A DNA stretch of 64,000 bases from Halocynthiibacter styelae (GTDB lineage: Bacteria > Pseudomonadota > Alphaproteobacteria > Rhodobacterales > Rhodobacteraceae). The position numbers were made by a program, and so were the translations under genes. Below the pieces are notes generated by a model. It was not told the origin of the DNA. It was given only the letters and a program-made list of their open reading frames with translations, and did not search any database. The first letter of the stretch is position 1. Each line of letters begins with the position of its first letter. The stretch spans positions 62,001 to 126,000 of the forward strand of contig NZ_JADCKQ010000006.1 of NCBI RefSeq assembly GCF_016123485.1, written 5' to 3'. Positions 46,128-54,265 of this stretch are shown piece by piece.

Positions 46128-47414
46128 CTATTTCGCTGGAAAATTGGTGATTGCGGGCAGAATTTTGCCTTCGCAATCGCCAAAACCGATCTGATAGCCA
46201 TCACCTTTGGCGGCACCTTTCAGGGTCAGCGTATCACCGTCTTCAATGAAGGTCCGTGTTTCGCCGGTATCAAGGGTAAAGGGCTCACGCCCGGCCCAGG
46301 ACAGTTCCATAAGGGACCCATATTCAGATTTAGATGGGCCAGAAATCGTACCCGACCCCAGAAGATCACCGCCGTTCATTGGCACACCACCCACCGCATG
46401 ATGACACAGCTGCTGCGCGGCAGAATAATACATGCGGCTGTAGTTAGTTTGCGCAACAGTGGTGGCTTTGTCCGCACCTTCGGGCTGCATGGTGACCTCA
46501 AGCGCGATGTCATAGAGGCCCGGTTTACTTTCCGTGAGGTAGGGCAGAAGTTCCTTATCACGCGCGGGAGTTTCCGTACGGAAAGGCGCGAGCGCGGCGG
46601 AAGTCACGATCCATGGGCTGATGGTTGTGCCAAAGGCTTTGCCCTGGAACGGACCCAGCGGCTGATATTCCCAGCCCTGAATGTCACGTGCGGACCAATC
46701 GTTTAGCAGGACATAGCCAAAGATCATATCATCGGCCTGATCAACGGTGATTGGTTGGCCCATCTCAGATGAGGTGCCAACAATCGCGCCCATCTCAAGT
46801 TCGATGTCAAGGCGTTTACAAGGGCCAAAAGACGGCACTTCCGCGTCTGGTGCTTTGCTTTGCCCCAGCGGGCGGTGAATGTCTGTGCCGGAGACCACAA
46901 CAGATGACGCGCGGCCGTTGTAGCCGATCGGAATGTGCAGCCAGTTTGCTGGAAGATCGGGGGAGCCACGCAGGATCGCACCCATGTTCTGGGCGTGTTG
47001 CTTGCCCGCGTAGAAGTCCGTGTATTCAGACACGACAAACGGCATATGCATTTCAGCATCCGCCAGCGGCACCAGGGCACGGGCGCGCATTGCGGCGTCA
47101 TCGCGCAGCACAGCATCGCCATCTTCTGCCAGCAGATCAATCAGACGGGCGCGCAGGGCGTCCCAGGTCTCGCGCCCGGCTTCCATGACTTCGTTCCAGA
47201 AGGGCAGATCCAGCATTGGGTCGCCGTCTTCATCCAGCGCAATCACGCCTTCTTCTTCCAGGTAGGCCACATCAAGGATCATATCACCAATGGCGACACC
47301 ACAACGGGGATCTTCGTCGCCGGTGGTGAACACGCCATAAGGCAGGTTATTCAGGGGGAATTGGGTATCGGCAGAGTTCGCACTCTCGACCCAGGATTTC
47401 ATCAGTTCGGACAT
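46128..47414 (-). CDS. fahA: Fumarylacetoacetase
   Basis: Hydrolyses fumarylacetoacetate to fumarate and acetoacetate, the last step of the homogentisate pathway. 428 residues. The FAH N-terminal domain (FPLNNLPYGVFTTGDEDPRCG) precedes the catalytic core with YTDFYAGKQHAQNMG, MGAIVGTSSEMGQPI, LLNDWSARDIQGWEY and the C-terminal NGGDLLGSGTISGP segment. ATG 47414 follows AAGGAA. It is the last gene after hmgA and maiA. Confidence 0.96.
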   Translation of the reverse strand: MSELMKSWVESANSADTQFPLNNLPYGVFTTGDEDPRCGVAIGDMILDVAYLEEEGVIALDEDGDPMLDLPFWNEVMEAGRETWDALRARLIDLLAEDGDAVLRDDAAMRARALVPLADAEMHMPFVVSEYTDFYAGKQHAQNMGAILRGSPDLPANWLHIPIGYNGRASSVVVSGTDIHRPLGQSKAPDAEVPSFGPCKRLDIELEMGAIVGTSSEMGQPITVDQADDMIFGYVLLNDWSARDIQGWEYQPLGPFQGKAFGTTISPWIVTSAALAPFRTETPARDKELLPYLTESKPGLYDIALEVTMQPEGADKATTVAQTNYSRMYYSAAQQLCHHAVGGVPMNGGDLLGSGTISGPSKSEYGSLMELSWAGREPFTLDTGETRTFIEDGDTLTLKGAAKGDGYQIGFGDCEGKILPAITNFPAK

Positions 47415-47435
47415 TCGCGTTTCCTTATTAAAGTC

Positions 47436-48065
47436 TTAACCCGCGTCAGGCTGGTTTTCAGGGCGGGCGGCATCAAATGCCGGAAGGGCAAGACAAAGCT
47501 GTTCGATCTTTGTCAGCCGTTTGAACGGGGTCAGGTCAGTGCCCCATCGGTGTGCATTGTAAAGCTGCGCCACAAGGCAGAGATCCGCAAGCCCGGGGGT
47601 ATCTCCAAAGCAGAACTTTGTATCCGGGCGAATCATGGCCTGAAAAGCGGTGAAACCCTCAGACATCCAGTGGTTCATCCAGGCAACAACTTCATCCTGG
47701 TCATGCCCCATCGCCTTCAACTTTTGCCCCACACGCAGATTGTTCACCGGATGCACATCCAGCGCGATCACCTGGGCGGCGGCCTGTACTTTCGCACGTT
47801 CAATCGGGTTCGCAGGCAAAAGCGCGGGGTCAGGGTGGGCCTGATCCAGATACTCCAGGATCGCCAGAGATTGCGTCAGCACCGTACCATCATCAAGAAC
47901 CAGCGCAGGCACGCCTTTGCCGGGGTTCACCGGCAGGTATTCATCCGCGCGCTGTTCGCCCTTCACCAGATCCACAGGGATGGTTTCGAACGCCAGGCCC
48001 TTCAAGTGCAGCGCAATACGCACACGGTAAGACGTGGTGGAGCGCCAATAACTGTAAAGCTTCAT
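47436..48065 (-). CDS. maiA: Maleylacetoacetate isomerase
   Basis: Zeta-class glutathione transferase that converts maleylacetoacetate to fumarylacetoacetate. 209 residues from ATG 48065 (MKLYSYWRSTTSYRVRIALH); SSCRVRIAL in other zeta enzymes appears here as TTSYRVRIAL, so the catalytic Ser-Cys of that motif is Thr-Ser. Other conserved parts are VNPGKGVPALV, LTQSLAILEYLD and CFGDTPGLADLCLVAQLYNA. A GTG at 48074 overlaps the hmgA stop and would add three residues. It is coupled to hmgA. Confidence 0.92.
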   Translation of the reverse strand: MKLYSYWRSTTSYRVRIALHLKGLAFETIPVDLVKGEQRADEYLPVNPGKGVPALVLDDGTVLTQSLAILEYLDQAHPDPALLPANPIERAKVQAAAQVIALDVHPVNNLRVGQKLKAMGHDQDEVVAWMNHWMSEGFTAFQAMIRPDTKFCFGDTPGLADLCLVAQLYNAHRWGTDLTPFKRLTKIEQLCLALPAFDAARPENQPDAG

Positions 48066-48070
48066 TGCGA

Positions 48071-49423
48071 TCACTTTTTACCCGGCGTGCCGTCGAACTT
48101 CTTCTCGATGTCGTTCCAGCAGTCGATATAGTCATCCTGCAACGGTGCCTCATTCGCGGCAAAGGCCGTGATATGCTGTGGGAATCGGGTTTCGAACATG
48201 AACGACATGGTGTTTTCCAGTTTCTCCGGTCCGAGGTTGGAATTCGACGCTTTTTCAAACGCATCATTGTCCGGACCATGCGGGATCATCATGTTGTGCA
48301 GGGACACGCCACCCGGGATGAACCCCTGTGGTTTGGCGTCATATTCGCCATAAATATTGCCCATCAGTTCGGACATGATGTTCTTGTGGTACCACGGCGG
48401 ACGGAAGGTATCTTCCATCACCATCCAGCGTTCCCGGAACAGAACAAAGTCAATATTCGCAGTCCCCGGCTGGCCGGACGGCGCGGTCAGCACGGTGAAG
48501 ATAGACGGATCCGGGTGATCAAACAGGATGGAGCCCACCGGGCAATAAGTGCGCAGATCATATTTCACCGGGGCGTAATTGCCATGCCATGCGACAACAT
48601 CCAGCGGCGATTGGTTGATCTCAGTCTTATGGAACTGGCCGCACCATTTGATGGTCACGGTAGACGGCACTTCACGATCTTCCCAGGCAGCAACGGGGGA
48701 TTTGAAATCCCGGCGGTTCGCCATACAGTTCGCGCCAATCGGGCCACGACCAGGCAGTTCGAACTTCTGGCCATAGTTTTCACAGACAAAACCACGGGCC
48801 GGGCCTTCAACCACCTCAACGCGATACAGAAGGCCACGCGGAATAATCGCGATTTCCTGCGGGGCGAGGTCGATGATGCCCAGTTCTGTATAGAAACGCA
48901 GCTTACCGGCTTGCGGCACAACCAGAATCTCGGAATCAGCCGAGAAGAAGTAATCATCTTCCATGCTCTCTGTCGCCAGATACACATGTGTCGCCATGCC
49001 AACCTGGGTGTTCACGTCACCCGCTGTGGTCATGGTGCGCATGCCGGTCACGAAAGTCAGCTTTTCATCCGTATGCGGAACGGGATCCCAGCGGTACTGC
49101 CCCAGGGAAATCACATCCGGATCCACATTTGGCGCGGACTTCCAGTAAGGCATGTTGATTTTTGTGTAACGTGCAGAATGCTTGACCGACGGGCGGATGC
49201 GGTAACACCAGGTGCGTTCATTCTGATGGCTGGGCGCTGTGAAGGCGGTACCTGTCAACTGTTCGCCGTAAAGACCGTAATTGCACTTTTGCGGGCTGTT
49301 CATTCCCTGTGGCAGGGCATCTGGCAAAGCTTCGGTTTCAAAATCATTGCCGAATCCCGGCATATAACCTTCGTGTGCGCCTGGAAGTGAAGGGGCAACA
49401 TTCATACGGGTTTGCTGTGTCAT
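48071..49423 (-). CDS. hmgA: Homogentisate 1,2-dioxygenase
   Basis: Opens the aromatic ring of homogentisate to maleylacetoacetate with non-haem iron. 450 residues from ATG 49423, preceded by AGGGAGG; nine extra codons upstream are not conserved. Visible blocks are [17 protein letters not shown]-rich [13 protein letters not shown]-type start, [32 protein letters not shown], and [15 protein letters not shown], which carry the iron ligands. An 18-bp palindrome 49 bp upstream is the best candidate for the operator. It leads the hmgA-maiA-fahA unit. Confidence 0.96.
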   Translation of the reverse strand: MTQQTRMNVAPSLPGAHEGYMPGFGNDFETEALPDALPQGMNSPQKCNYGLYGEQLTGTAFTAPSHQNERTWCYRIRPSVKHSARYTKINMPYWKSAPNVDPDVISLGQYRWDPVPHTDEKLTFVTGMRTMTTAGDVNTQVGMATHVYLATESMEDDYFFSADSEILVVPQAGKLRFYTELGIIDLAPQEIAIIPRGLLYRVEVVEGPARGFVCENYGQKFELPGRGPIGANCMANRRDFKSPVAAWEDREVPSTVTIKWCGQFHKTEINQSPLDVVAWHGNYAPVKYDLRTYCPVGSILFDHPDPSIFTVLTAPSGQPGTANIDFVLFRERWMVMEDTFRPPWYHKNIMSELMGNIYGEYDAKPQGFIPGGVSLHNMMIPHGPDNDAFEKASNSNLGPEKLENTMSFMFETRFPQHITAFAANEAPLQDDYIDCWNDIEKKFDGTPGKK

Positions 49424-49471
49424 CGGGGCCTCCCTTAAGCCGGAATGCATCTGTTAGCTGGCTCCGGTATA

Positions 49472-49489
49472 TCGTTGCAAATGCAACGA
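49472..49489. promoter_or_regulatory. 18-bp palindrome upstream of hmgA, candidate MarR operator
   Basis: TCGTTGCA-AA-TGCAACGA has perfect 8-bp arms. It lies 49-66 bp before the hmgA start. A MarR-type gene is 1.1 kb away, and MarR-family proteins bind such short-arm palindromes. Confidence 0.6.
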
Positions 49490-49529
49490 AGTCAACAACA
49501 GCCGACCAGGTGGTCGATAAATCAGGTTT

Positions 49530-50324
49530 TCAGGACAGGCCCAGGGCAGCGCGCACAGCAGGCAGTTGGCTGCGACTGACGGGCAGTTCGCGCCCATCAG
49601 ACAGACAAACAATATGCCCCGATTCTTTGCGCTTCAGCCGTTGAATATGCCCAACCGCTGCCCAATGGGACCGATGCAGTCGCACACCCGGCAAAGACGC
49701 CAGTTGTTCAGCGGCCGCAGAAAGCTTGCCATGAATAAGGTCATTGCCCTGTGCAGTGGTTACATCCAGGTAGTGATCCTGAGTTGAGATCGAAATCACA
49801 TCATCCCCAACCTCGTGGCGCAGCTGATTAAGAAACTGGCGCAGCTCGTTTTTATCTACGGCCTGAGATGGCATGTCATCGACAGGCGTTGCGTTCTCTT
49901 TGTCCCCGGTCCAGAACGCCATAGAACGCAGATCCACAATGCATATCATCGTGCTGATCACACAGATCTTAAAGTACATCCTGTGAAACGGATAAGAAAA
50001 CATACCTTCATGGTCCAGGAAAAACACGCCCAGCGCCAACATTAAAAATGACCCGGGCACGGCACCGATCAGAACCCAGGCCACCACGCGCATGAACCAG
50101 GAGCTTCGCTGCACTATCTTCAAATGCAATGAAAACAGCGCCATCAAATTCATAATCAGACCAACGCCCATCACAGCACCAGCCCAGTAAAGAAGGCGCG
50201 GGACGAAATCCAATATCTGATAGGTCCCAAAGGGGCCGGTGGCAATCAGCACAGCAATAGCTGACAGAATAACGATTGCCTTTGCACCCCAGTTTACTTC
50301 GGGAAGCTGAATTCTGTTTGTCAC
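49530..50324 (-). CDS. Membrane-anchored LytTR-type regulator
   Basis: 264 residues starting at GTG 50324. Four membrane helices (residues about 15-36, 42-65, 76-102, 115-130) precede a LytTR DNA-binding domain (HYLDVTTAQGNDLIHGKLSAAAEQL and SDGRELPVSRSQLPAVRAAL at the end). So it appears to be a membrane-tethered transcription regulator. There is no histidine-kinase partner next to it. A 21-bp-period direct repeat lies 24-59 bp upstream and may be its own binding site. Confidence 0.87.
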   Translation of the reverse strand: MTNRIQLPEVNWGAKAIVILSAIAVLIATGPFGTYQILDFVPRLLYWAGAVMGVGLIMNLMALFSLHLKIVQRSSWFMRVVAWVLIGAVPGSFLMLALGVFFLDHEGMFSYPFHRMYFKICVISTMICIVDLRSMAFWTGDKENATPVDDMPSQAVDKNELRQFLNQLRHEVGDDVISISTQDHYLDVTTAQGNDLIHGKLSAAAEQLASLPGVRLHRSHWAAVGHIQRLKRKESGHIVCLSDGRELPVSRSQLPAVRAALGLS

Positions 50325-50347
50325 GCTGTTGTCCGCCTGCTGAATCG

Positions 50348-50383
50348 GTTATTCGCGCAAGATATCGCGTTATTCACGCAAGA
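50348..50383. repeat. Direct repeat with 21-bp period, candidate LytTR site
   Basis: GTTATTCGCGCAAGA (50348) and GTTATTCACGCAAGA (50369) are 15-nt copies with one mismatch, offset exactly 21 bp. LytTR proteins such as AgrA bind two direct half-sites with about this spacing. It sits between the LytTR and marR genes, which diverge. Confidence 0.6.
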
Positions 50384-50537
50384 CAACTCCTCCTTGTGGC
50401 CAGGGTTGGTTAGTACGCCATTGGGGGAGGGCAGATCCTTCGGGGTTTTTATTTTAGCACCAGACCATTTTTCCTGCCCTACCCCCTTTTCTTTCCCAAT
50501 CTTGCACAATCCGGCGAAACATGCGCATTTGACCGCC

Positions 50538-50981
50538 ATGACCGATACAAAGCCCCCTTTCACGCTTGAAGATTTCATCCCCTATAAACTTGCGGTGACT
50601 TCCACCCGGGTGTCGCGGCGGTTTGAAAAGATCTACCAGGAACGGTTCGGGCTGAATATGCCGGAATGGCGGGTACTGGCGCATCTTAGTGTGTCAGGCA
50701 AAGTATCGGTGCGGGAAATTCATCAGCGCGTGGATATGGATAAATCCAAAATCAGCCGCGCCGCCAGCCGCCTGGAAGACCGCGGGCTTCTGAACAAAGA
50801 CCCCCACCCAACGGACCGTCGCCTGCTGGAACTGACCCTGACAGCGCAGGGACAACAGATGGTGGCAGAGCTTGCCCCCCTGGCGCAGGACTATCAGGCT
50901 GAACTTCTGGCTGATCTTGGCAATGACGCCGGCGAATTTGCCCGCCTGCTCACCGGTCTGGGCCGTTCAAAAAACACCTGA
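50538..50981 (+). CDS. MarR-family transcriptional regulator
   Basis: 147 residues from ATG 50538. A winged-helix DNA-binding core (VREIHQRVDMDKSKISRAASRLEDRGLLNKDPHPTDRR) and flanking helices for dimerisation are clear. An upstream 48-codon in-frame stretch lacks a credible start. Given hmgA 1.1 kb away with an 18-bp palindrome, it may be the hmg regulator, but this is not shown. The thiolase follows in the same direction, 91 bp downstream. Confidence 0.9.
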   Translation: MTDTKPPFTLEDFIPYKLAVTSTRVSRRFEKIYQERFGLNMPEWRVLAHLSVSGKVSVREIHQRVDMDKSKISRAASRLEDRGLLNKDPHPTDRRLLELTLTAQGQQMVAELAPLAQDYQAELLADLGNDAGEFARLLTGLGRSKNT

Positions 50982-51072
50982 TAACCCAACGACATTGCGC
51001 CTGTGACGAAGCGTTATTCTTTCGCACAGGGCATTCCCCTTTAAACAAAGGGAAACAGTTTCGGAGGTTCAC

Positions 51073-52248
51073 ATGACAGATATCGTAATCCTTGACGGCG
51101 CACGCACCGCAATCGGCGCATTCGGCGGCAGCCTTGCGGCGCTTTCCCCAACCGACCTTGGCACACATGTGGCCAAAGCAGCGCTGGAACGTTCCGGCGT
51201 GGACGGCGCACAGATCGGGCATGTGGTCTATGGCAGCGTGATAAACACCGAACCCAAAGACATGTATCTGTCGCGTATTTCTGCCATGGGGGCCGGTGTA
51301 CCTGATAGCGTGCCTGCGATGAACGTGAACCGTCTGTGTGGCTCTGGTGCGCAGGCGATTGTCTCTGCATATCAGTCGCTGGTGCTGGGGGATGCTGATT
51401 TTGCCCTGGCTGGCGGTGCCGAAAGCATGTCGCGCGCCCCTTACATTATGCCTGCCGCCCGCTTCGGTCAGAAGATGGGCGATGTAACATCCCTTGATAT
51501 GATGCTGGGCACGCTGAACTGCCCCTTTGGCAGCGGTCATATGGGGGTTACAGCGGAAAATGTGGCGGGCGAACACGATGTCAGCCGCCTGGACATGGAT
51601 ACATTCGCACTGTCCAGCCAGACCCGCGCCCAGGCCGCGATTGAGGCAGGCTATTTCAAAAGTCAGATCGCCCCGATTGAAGTCCGCGTGAAACGTGACA
51701 TGGTGCCGTTTGATACCGATGAACACCCGAAAGCCACCTCAGCTGAGGCGCTCGCAGGTCTGCGCCCGGCCTTTAAGAAAGACGGGATGGTTACAGCGGG
51801 CAATGCGTCTGGCATCAATGATGGTGCGGCAGCCCTGGTTCTGGCCACCGCCGATGCTGCGGAAAAGGCCGGCCTGAAGCCAAAAGCCCGCATTCTGGGA
51901 TACGCACACGCTGGTGTACGCCCGGAAGTTATGGGCATTGGCCCGGTGCCTGCGGTTCAGAACCTTCTGGCAAAAACCGGGATGAGAATCACTGATTTCG
52001 ACGTGATCGAAAGCAACGAAGCTTTCGCCGCCCAGGCGATTGCTGTGAACAAAGAACTGGGCCTTGATCCGGCAAAAGTGAACCCGAATGGCGGTGCAAT
52101 TGCGCTGGGCCACCCCGTTGGTGCAACCGGTGCGATCATCACAATCAAAGCGCTGTATGAACTGGAACGTATCGGCGGCAAACGCGCGCTGATCACCATG
52201 TGTATCGGCGGCGGTCAAGGCATTGCTCTGGCGATTGAAAAGCTCTGA
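51073..52248 (+). CDS. Acetyl-CoA acetyltransferase (thiolase)
   Basis: 391 residues, thiolase fold. The nucleophilic Cys is residue 89 in NRLCGSGAQA; the other catalytic residues lie in GGAIALGHPVGATG and CIGGGQG. It condenses or cleaves acetoacetyl-CoA. ATG 51073 follows GGAGG. After homogentisate breakdown gives acetoacetate, such an enzyme can convert its CoA ester to acetyl-CoA, so its place between marR and the hmg region may be functional. A fatty-acid or PHB role is equally possible. Confidence 0.93.
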   Translation: MTDIVILDGARTAIGAFGGSLAALSPTDLGTHVAKAALERSGVDGAQIGHVVYGSVINTEPKDMYLSRISAMGAGVPDSVPAMNVNRLCGSGAQAIVSAYQSLVLGDADFALAGGAESMSRAPYIMPAARFGQKMGDVTSLDMMLGTLNCPFGSGHMGVTAENVAGEHDVSRLDMDTFALSSQTRAQAAIEAGYFKSQIAPIEVRVKRDMVPFDTDEHPKATSAEALAGLRPAFKKDGMVTAGNASGINDGAAALVLATADAAEKAGLKPKARILGYAHAGVRPEVMGIGPVPAVQNLLAKTGMRITDFDVIESNEAFAAQAIAVNKELGLDPAKVNPNGGAIALGHPVGATGAIITIKALYELERIGGKRALITMCIGGGQGIALAIEKL

Positions 52249-52300
52249 TTTCACGCAGGTATCTCCCCGGGTGCCCGCGCAATAATTTAAGAAAATCCCC

Positions 52301-52364
52301 GGCGTTTCGCGCATAAGTCTTAACAGCTTGTTCACCCTGTTCTGACAGTCTGGCGCGAAACACC
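52301..52364. repeat. Near-perfect 12-bp inverted repeat before the hybrid kinase
   Basis: GGCGTTTCGCGC and GCGCGAAACACC can pair at 11 of 12 positions, with 40 nt between that contain a small CTGT/ACAG hairpin. It ends about 15 nt before the kinase start codon, so it could fold in the mRNA leader. Confidence 0.55.
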
Positions 52365-52378
52365 CACCGGAGAAAGAC

Positions 52379-54265
52379 GTGAACCTTTCTGATAAGCTTG
52401 CACATGAACGTCGCGGCCGCCTGGCCGCCGAACGTCTGCTTGAGCTGAAGCAGGTGGAATTGTTTGATGCCAACAAACGTCTGGGCGATCATGCCCTGGA
52501 ACTGTCAGACCAGATCATCGAAAAGCGTGAAGAGGCTGATTACTTTCGCGAAGAAGCTGAACACCTGAAGGGTGAAAACACCCAGGTCCGCTCTGATCTG
52601 AACACCGCTGAACAGCGGCTCTGGAATTCAATTCAGACAATCCAGGACGGATTTGCCGTATTCGACAGCGCCCAACGTCTTGTTACAGCCAACGACAACT
52701 TTATTCAGATTTTTGACGGACTCGAAGAAGCCAGCCCCGGCGCGACGTATGGCCGGTTAATTGAACTTCTGGCGGAAGAAGGTGCGATTGATATTGGCAT
52801 AAAGCACCCGTCAGAATGGCAGGCGGAAATGCTGGAACGCTGGCTGTTGCCCAGCCCGCCTGACATCACGGTAAAACTGTGGAACCAAAGGTTTATCAAA
52901 GTCATCGACCGTCGCGCAGCAAATGGCGACACGGTTACCTTGGCCCATGATATTACCGCGACCATCCGCTATGAAGAAGAATTAAAGCAAGCCCGTGACC
53001 GGTCTGAGGCGGCCAATCGCGCAAAATCATCCTTCCTTGCAAACATGAGTCACGAGTTGCGCACACCGATGAACGGTGTCGTCGGCATGGCGCAGCTTTT
53101 AGATGATGGCGAACTGAACGAAGAACAGAAACTTTACGTCGATACGATCAGATCTTCTGGCGAAGCTCTGCTGGTGATCATCAATGACGTGCTGGATTAT
53201 TCCAAGGTAGAGGCGGGCAAACTGGAACTGACGCCTGAAACCTTCAACCTGCACCAGGCCGTGGATGAAATCTGCACCCTGTTGCGCCCCACCGCGACGG
53301 AAAAAGGCCTGAAACTGGATCTGATCTGGGAAGAAGGCCTGCCCGATCGGTTCATCGCGGATCCCGGGCGTATCCGTCAGGTCATGGTTAATCTTCTGGG
53401 CAATGCGATCAAGTTTACCCTGGCAGGCAAAGTCACGCTGAAGGTCGGCGGCATCGAAATGGCCGATCCGGAACAGATTCTGGTGCGTATTGAGGTCGAA
53501 GACACAGGCATTGGCATCAAACGGGATCAGCTTGAACATATCTTCGGGGAATTTAATCAGGCCGAAGATGAACACAGCCGCAGTTTTGATGGCACGGGGC
53601 TTGGCCTTGCGATCACCAGGGAACTTGTCGAACTGATGGGCGGTGAAATCTGGGTGGATTCTATTGTTGGCGAAGGGTCTTGTTTTGGCCTGAAAATCCC
53701 CCTGCCCTTCATCCCCCTGGAACCCAGCAACAACCGGATTATTGCTGGCCTGCATACAAAACTCCCCACGGATGCCCCTGGTGCGGGACCGGAATCCGCT
53801 TCGGAAGACACAGCAGAGATCATCGAAGAAATCACGTATGCATCTGCGAAACCGGAACCCTCTGCGCTGCGTCAGATGCGTGTGCTGGCCGCAGAAGACA
53901 ATAAAACCAATCGCCTTGTATTCAGTAAAATGGTGAAGACTCTGAACATTGATCTGAAATTTGCCGAGAACGGGTTAGAAGCGGTTGAATACTGGCAGGA
54001 ATTCCAGCCCGATCTGGTATTCATGGATATTTCCATGCCTAAAATGGATGGCAAGCAGGCCACCTCCGAGATCCGAAAGCTGGAAGCCGAGGCCGGTATT
54101 GATCCTGTGCCTGTCGTCGCTGTTACGGCCCATGCTATGGACGGCGACGCAGATTCAATCTTTGCCGCAGGCGTCACCCATTATCTGACCAAACCGTTGA
54201 AAAAAGCGCTCATCCTGGAACAAATTCACGGCGCACTGCCGAAAGGCTGCGAGGCAATTGAATAA
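52379..54265 (+). CDS. Soluble hybrid sensor histidine kinase
   Basis: 628 residues. Domains in order: an N-terminal coiled coil (1-80), a PAS domain (about 85-200), HisKA with His225 in SHELRTPMNG, HATPase_c (N box VNLLGNAIKF, G boxes VEDTGIGI and GTGLGLAI), and a receiver domain (about 500-620) with phosphoacceptor Asp near 550 in FMDISMPKMDG. No membrane segment, so it senses a cytoplasmic signal. GTG 52379 follows GGAGA. No cognate regulator is adjacent. Converges on recQ with no gap. Confidence 0.93.
   Translation: MNLSDKLAHERRGRLAAERLLELKQVELFDANKRLGDHALELSDQIIEKREEADYFREEAEHLKGENTQVRSDLNTAEQRLWNSIQTIQDGFAVFDSAQRLVTANDNFIQIFDGLEEASPGATYGRLIELLAEEGAIDIGIKHPSEWQAEMLERWLLPSPPDITVKLWNQRFIKVIDRRAANGDTVTLAHDITATIRYEEELKQARDRSEAANRAKSSFLANMSHELRTPMNGVVGMAQLLDDGELNEEQKLYVDTIRSSGEALLVIINDVLDYSKVEAGKLELTPETFNLHQAVDEICTLLRPTATEKGLKLDLIWEEGLPDRFIADPGRIRQVMVNLLGNAIKFTLAGKVTLKVGGIEMADPEQILVRIEVEDTGIGIKRDQLEHIFGEFNQAEDEHSRSFDGTGLGLAITRELVELMGGEIWVDSIVGEGSCFGLKIPLPFIPLEPSNNRIIAGLHTKLPTDAPGAGPESASEDTAEIIEEITYASAKPEPSALRQMRVLAAEDNKTNRLVFSKMVKTLNIDLKFAENGLEAVEYWQEFQPDLVFMDISMPKMDGKQATSEIRKLEAEAGIDPVPVVAVTAHAMDGDADSIFAAGVTHYLTKPLKKALILEQIHGALPKGCEAIE

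Noticed and set aside
46935-49390. Two long plus-strand frames across fahA, maiA and hmgA
   Set aside because: Antisense to conserved enzymes with intact motifs; no features of real proteins.
50450-50500. Possible terminator in the marR upstream region (CCTTCGGGGTTTTT)
   Set aside because: No stem of more than 3-4 bp is present, so it is not called.
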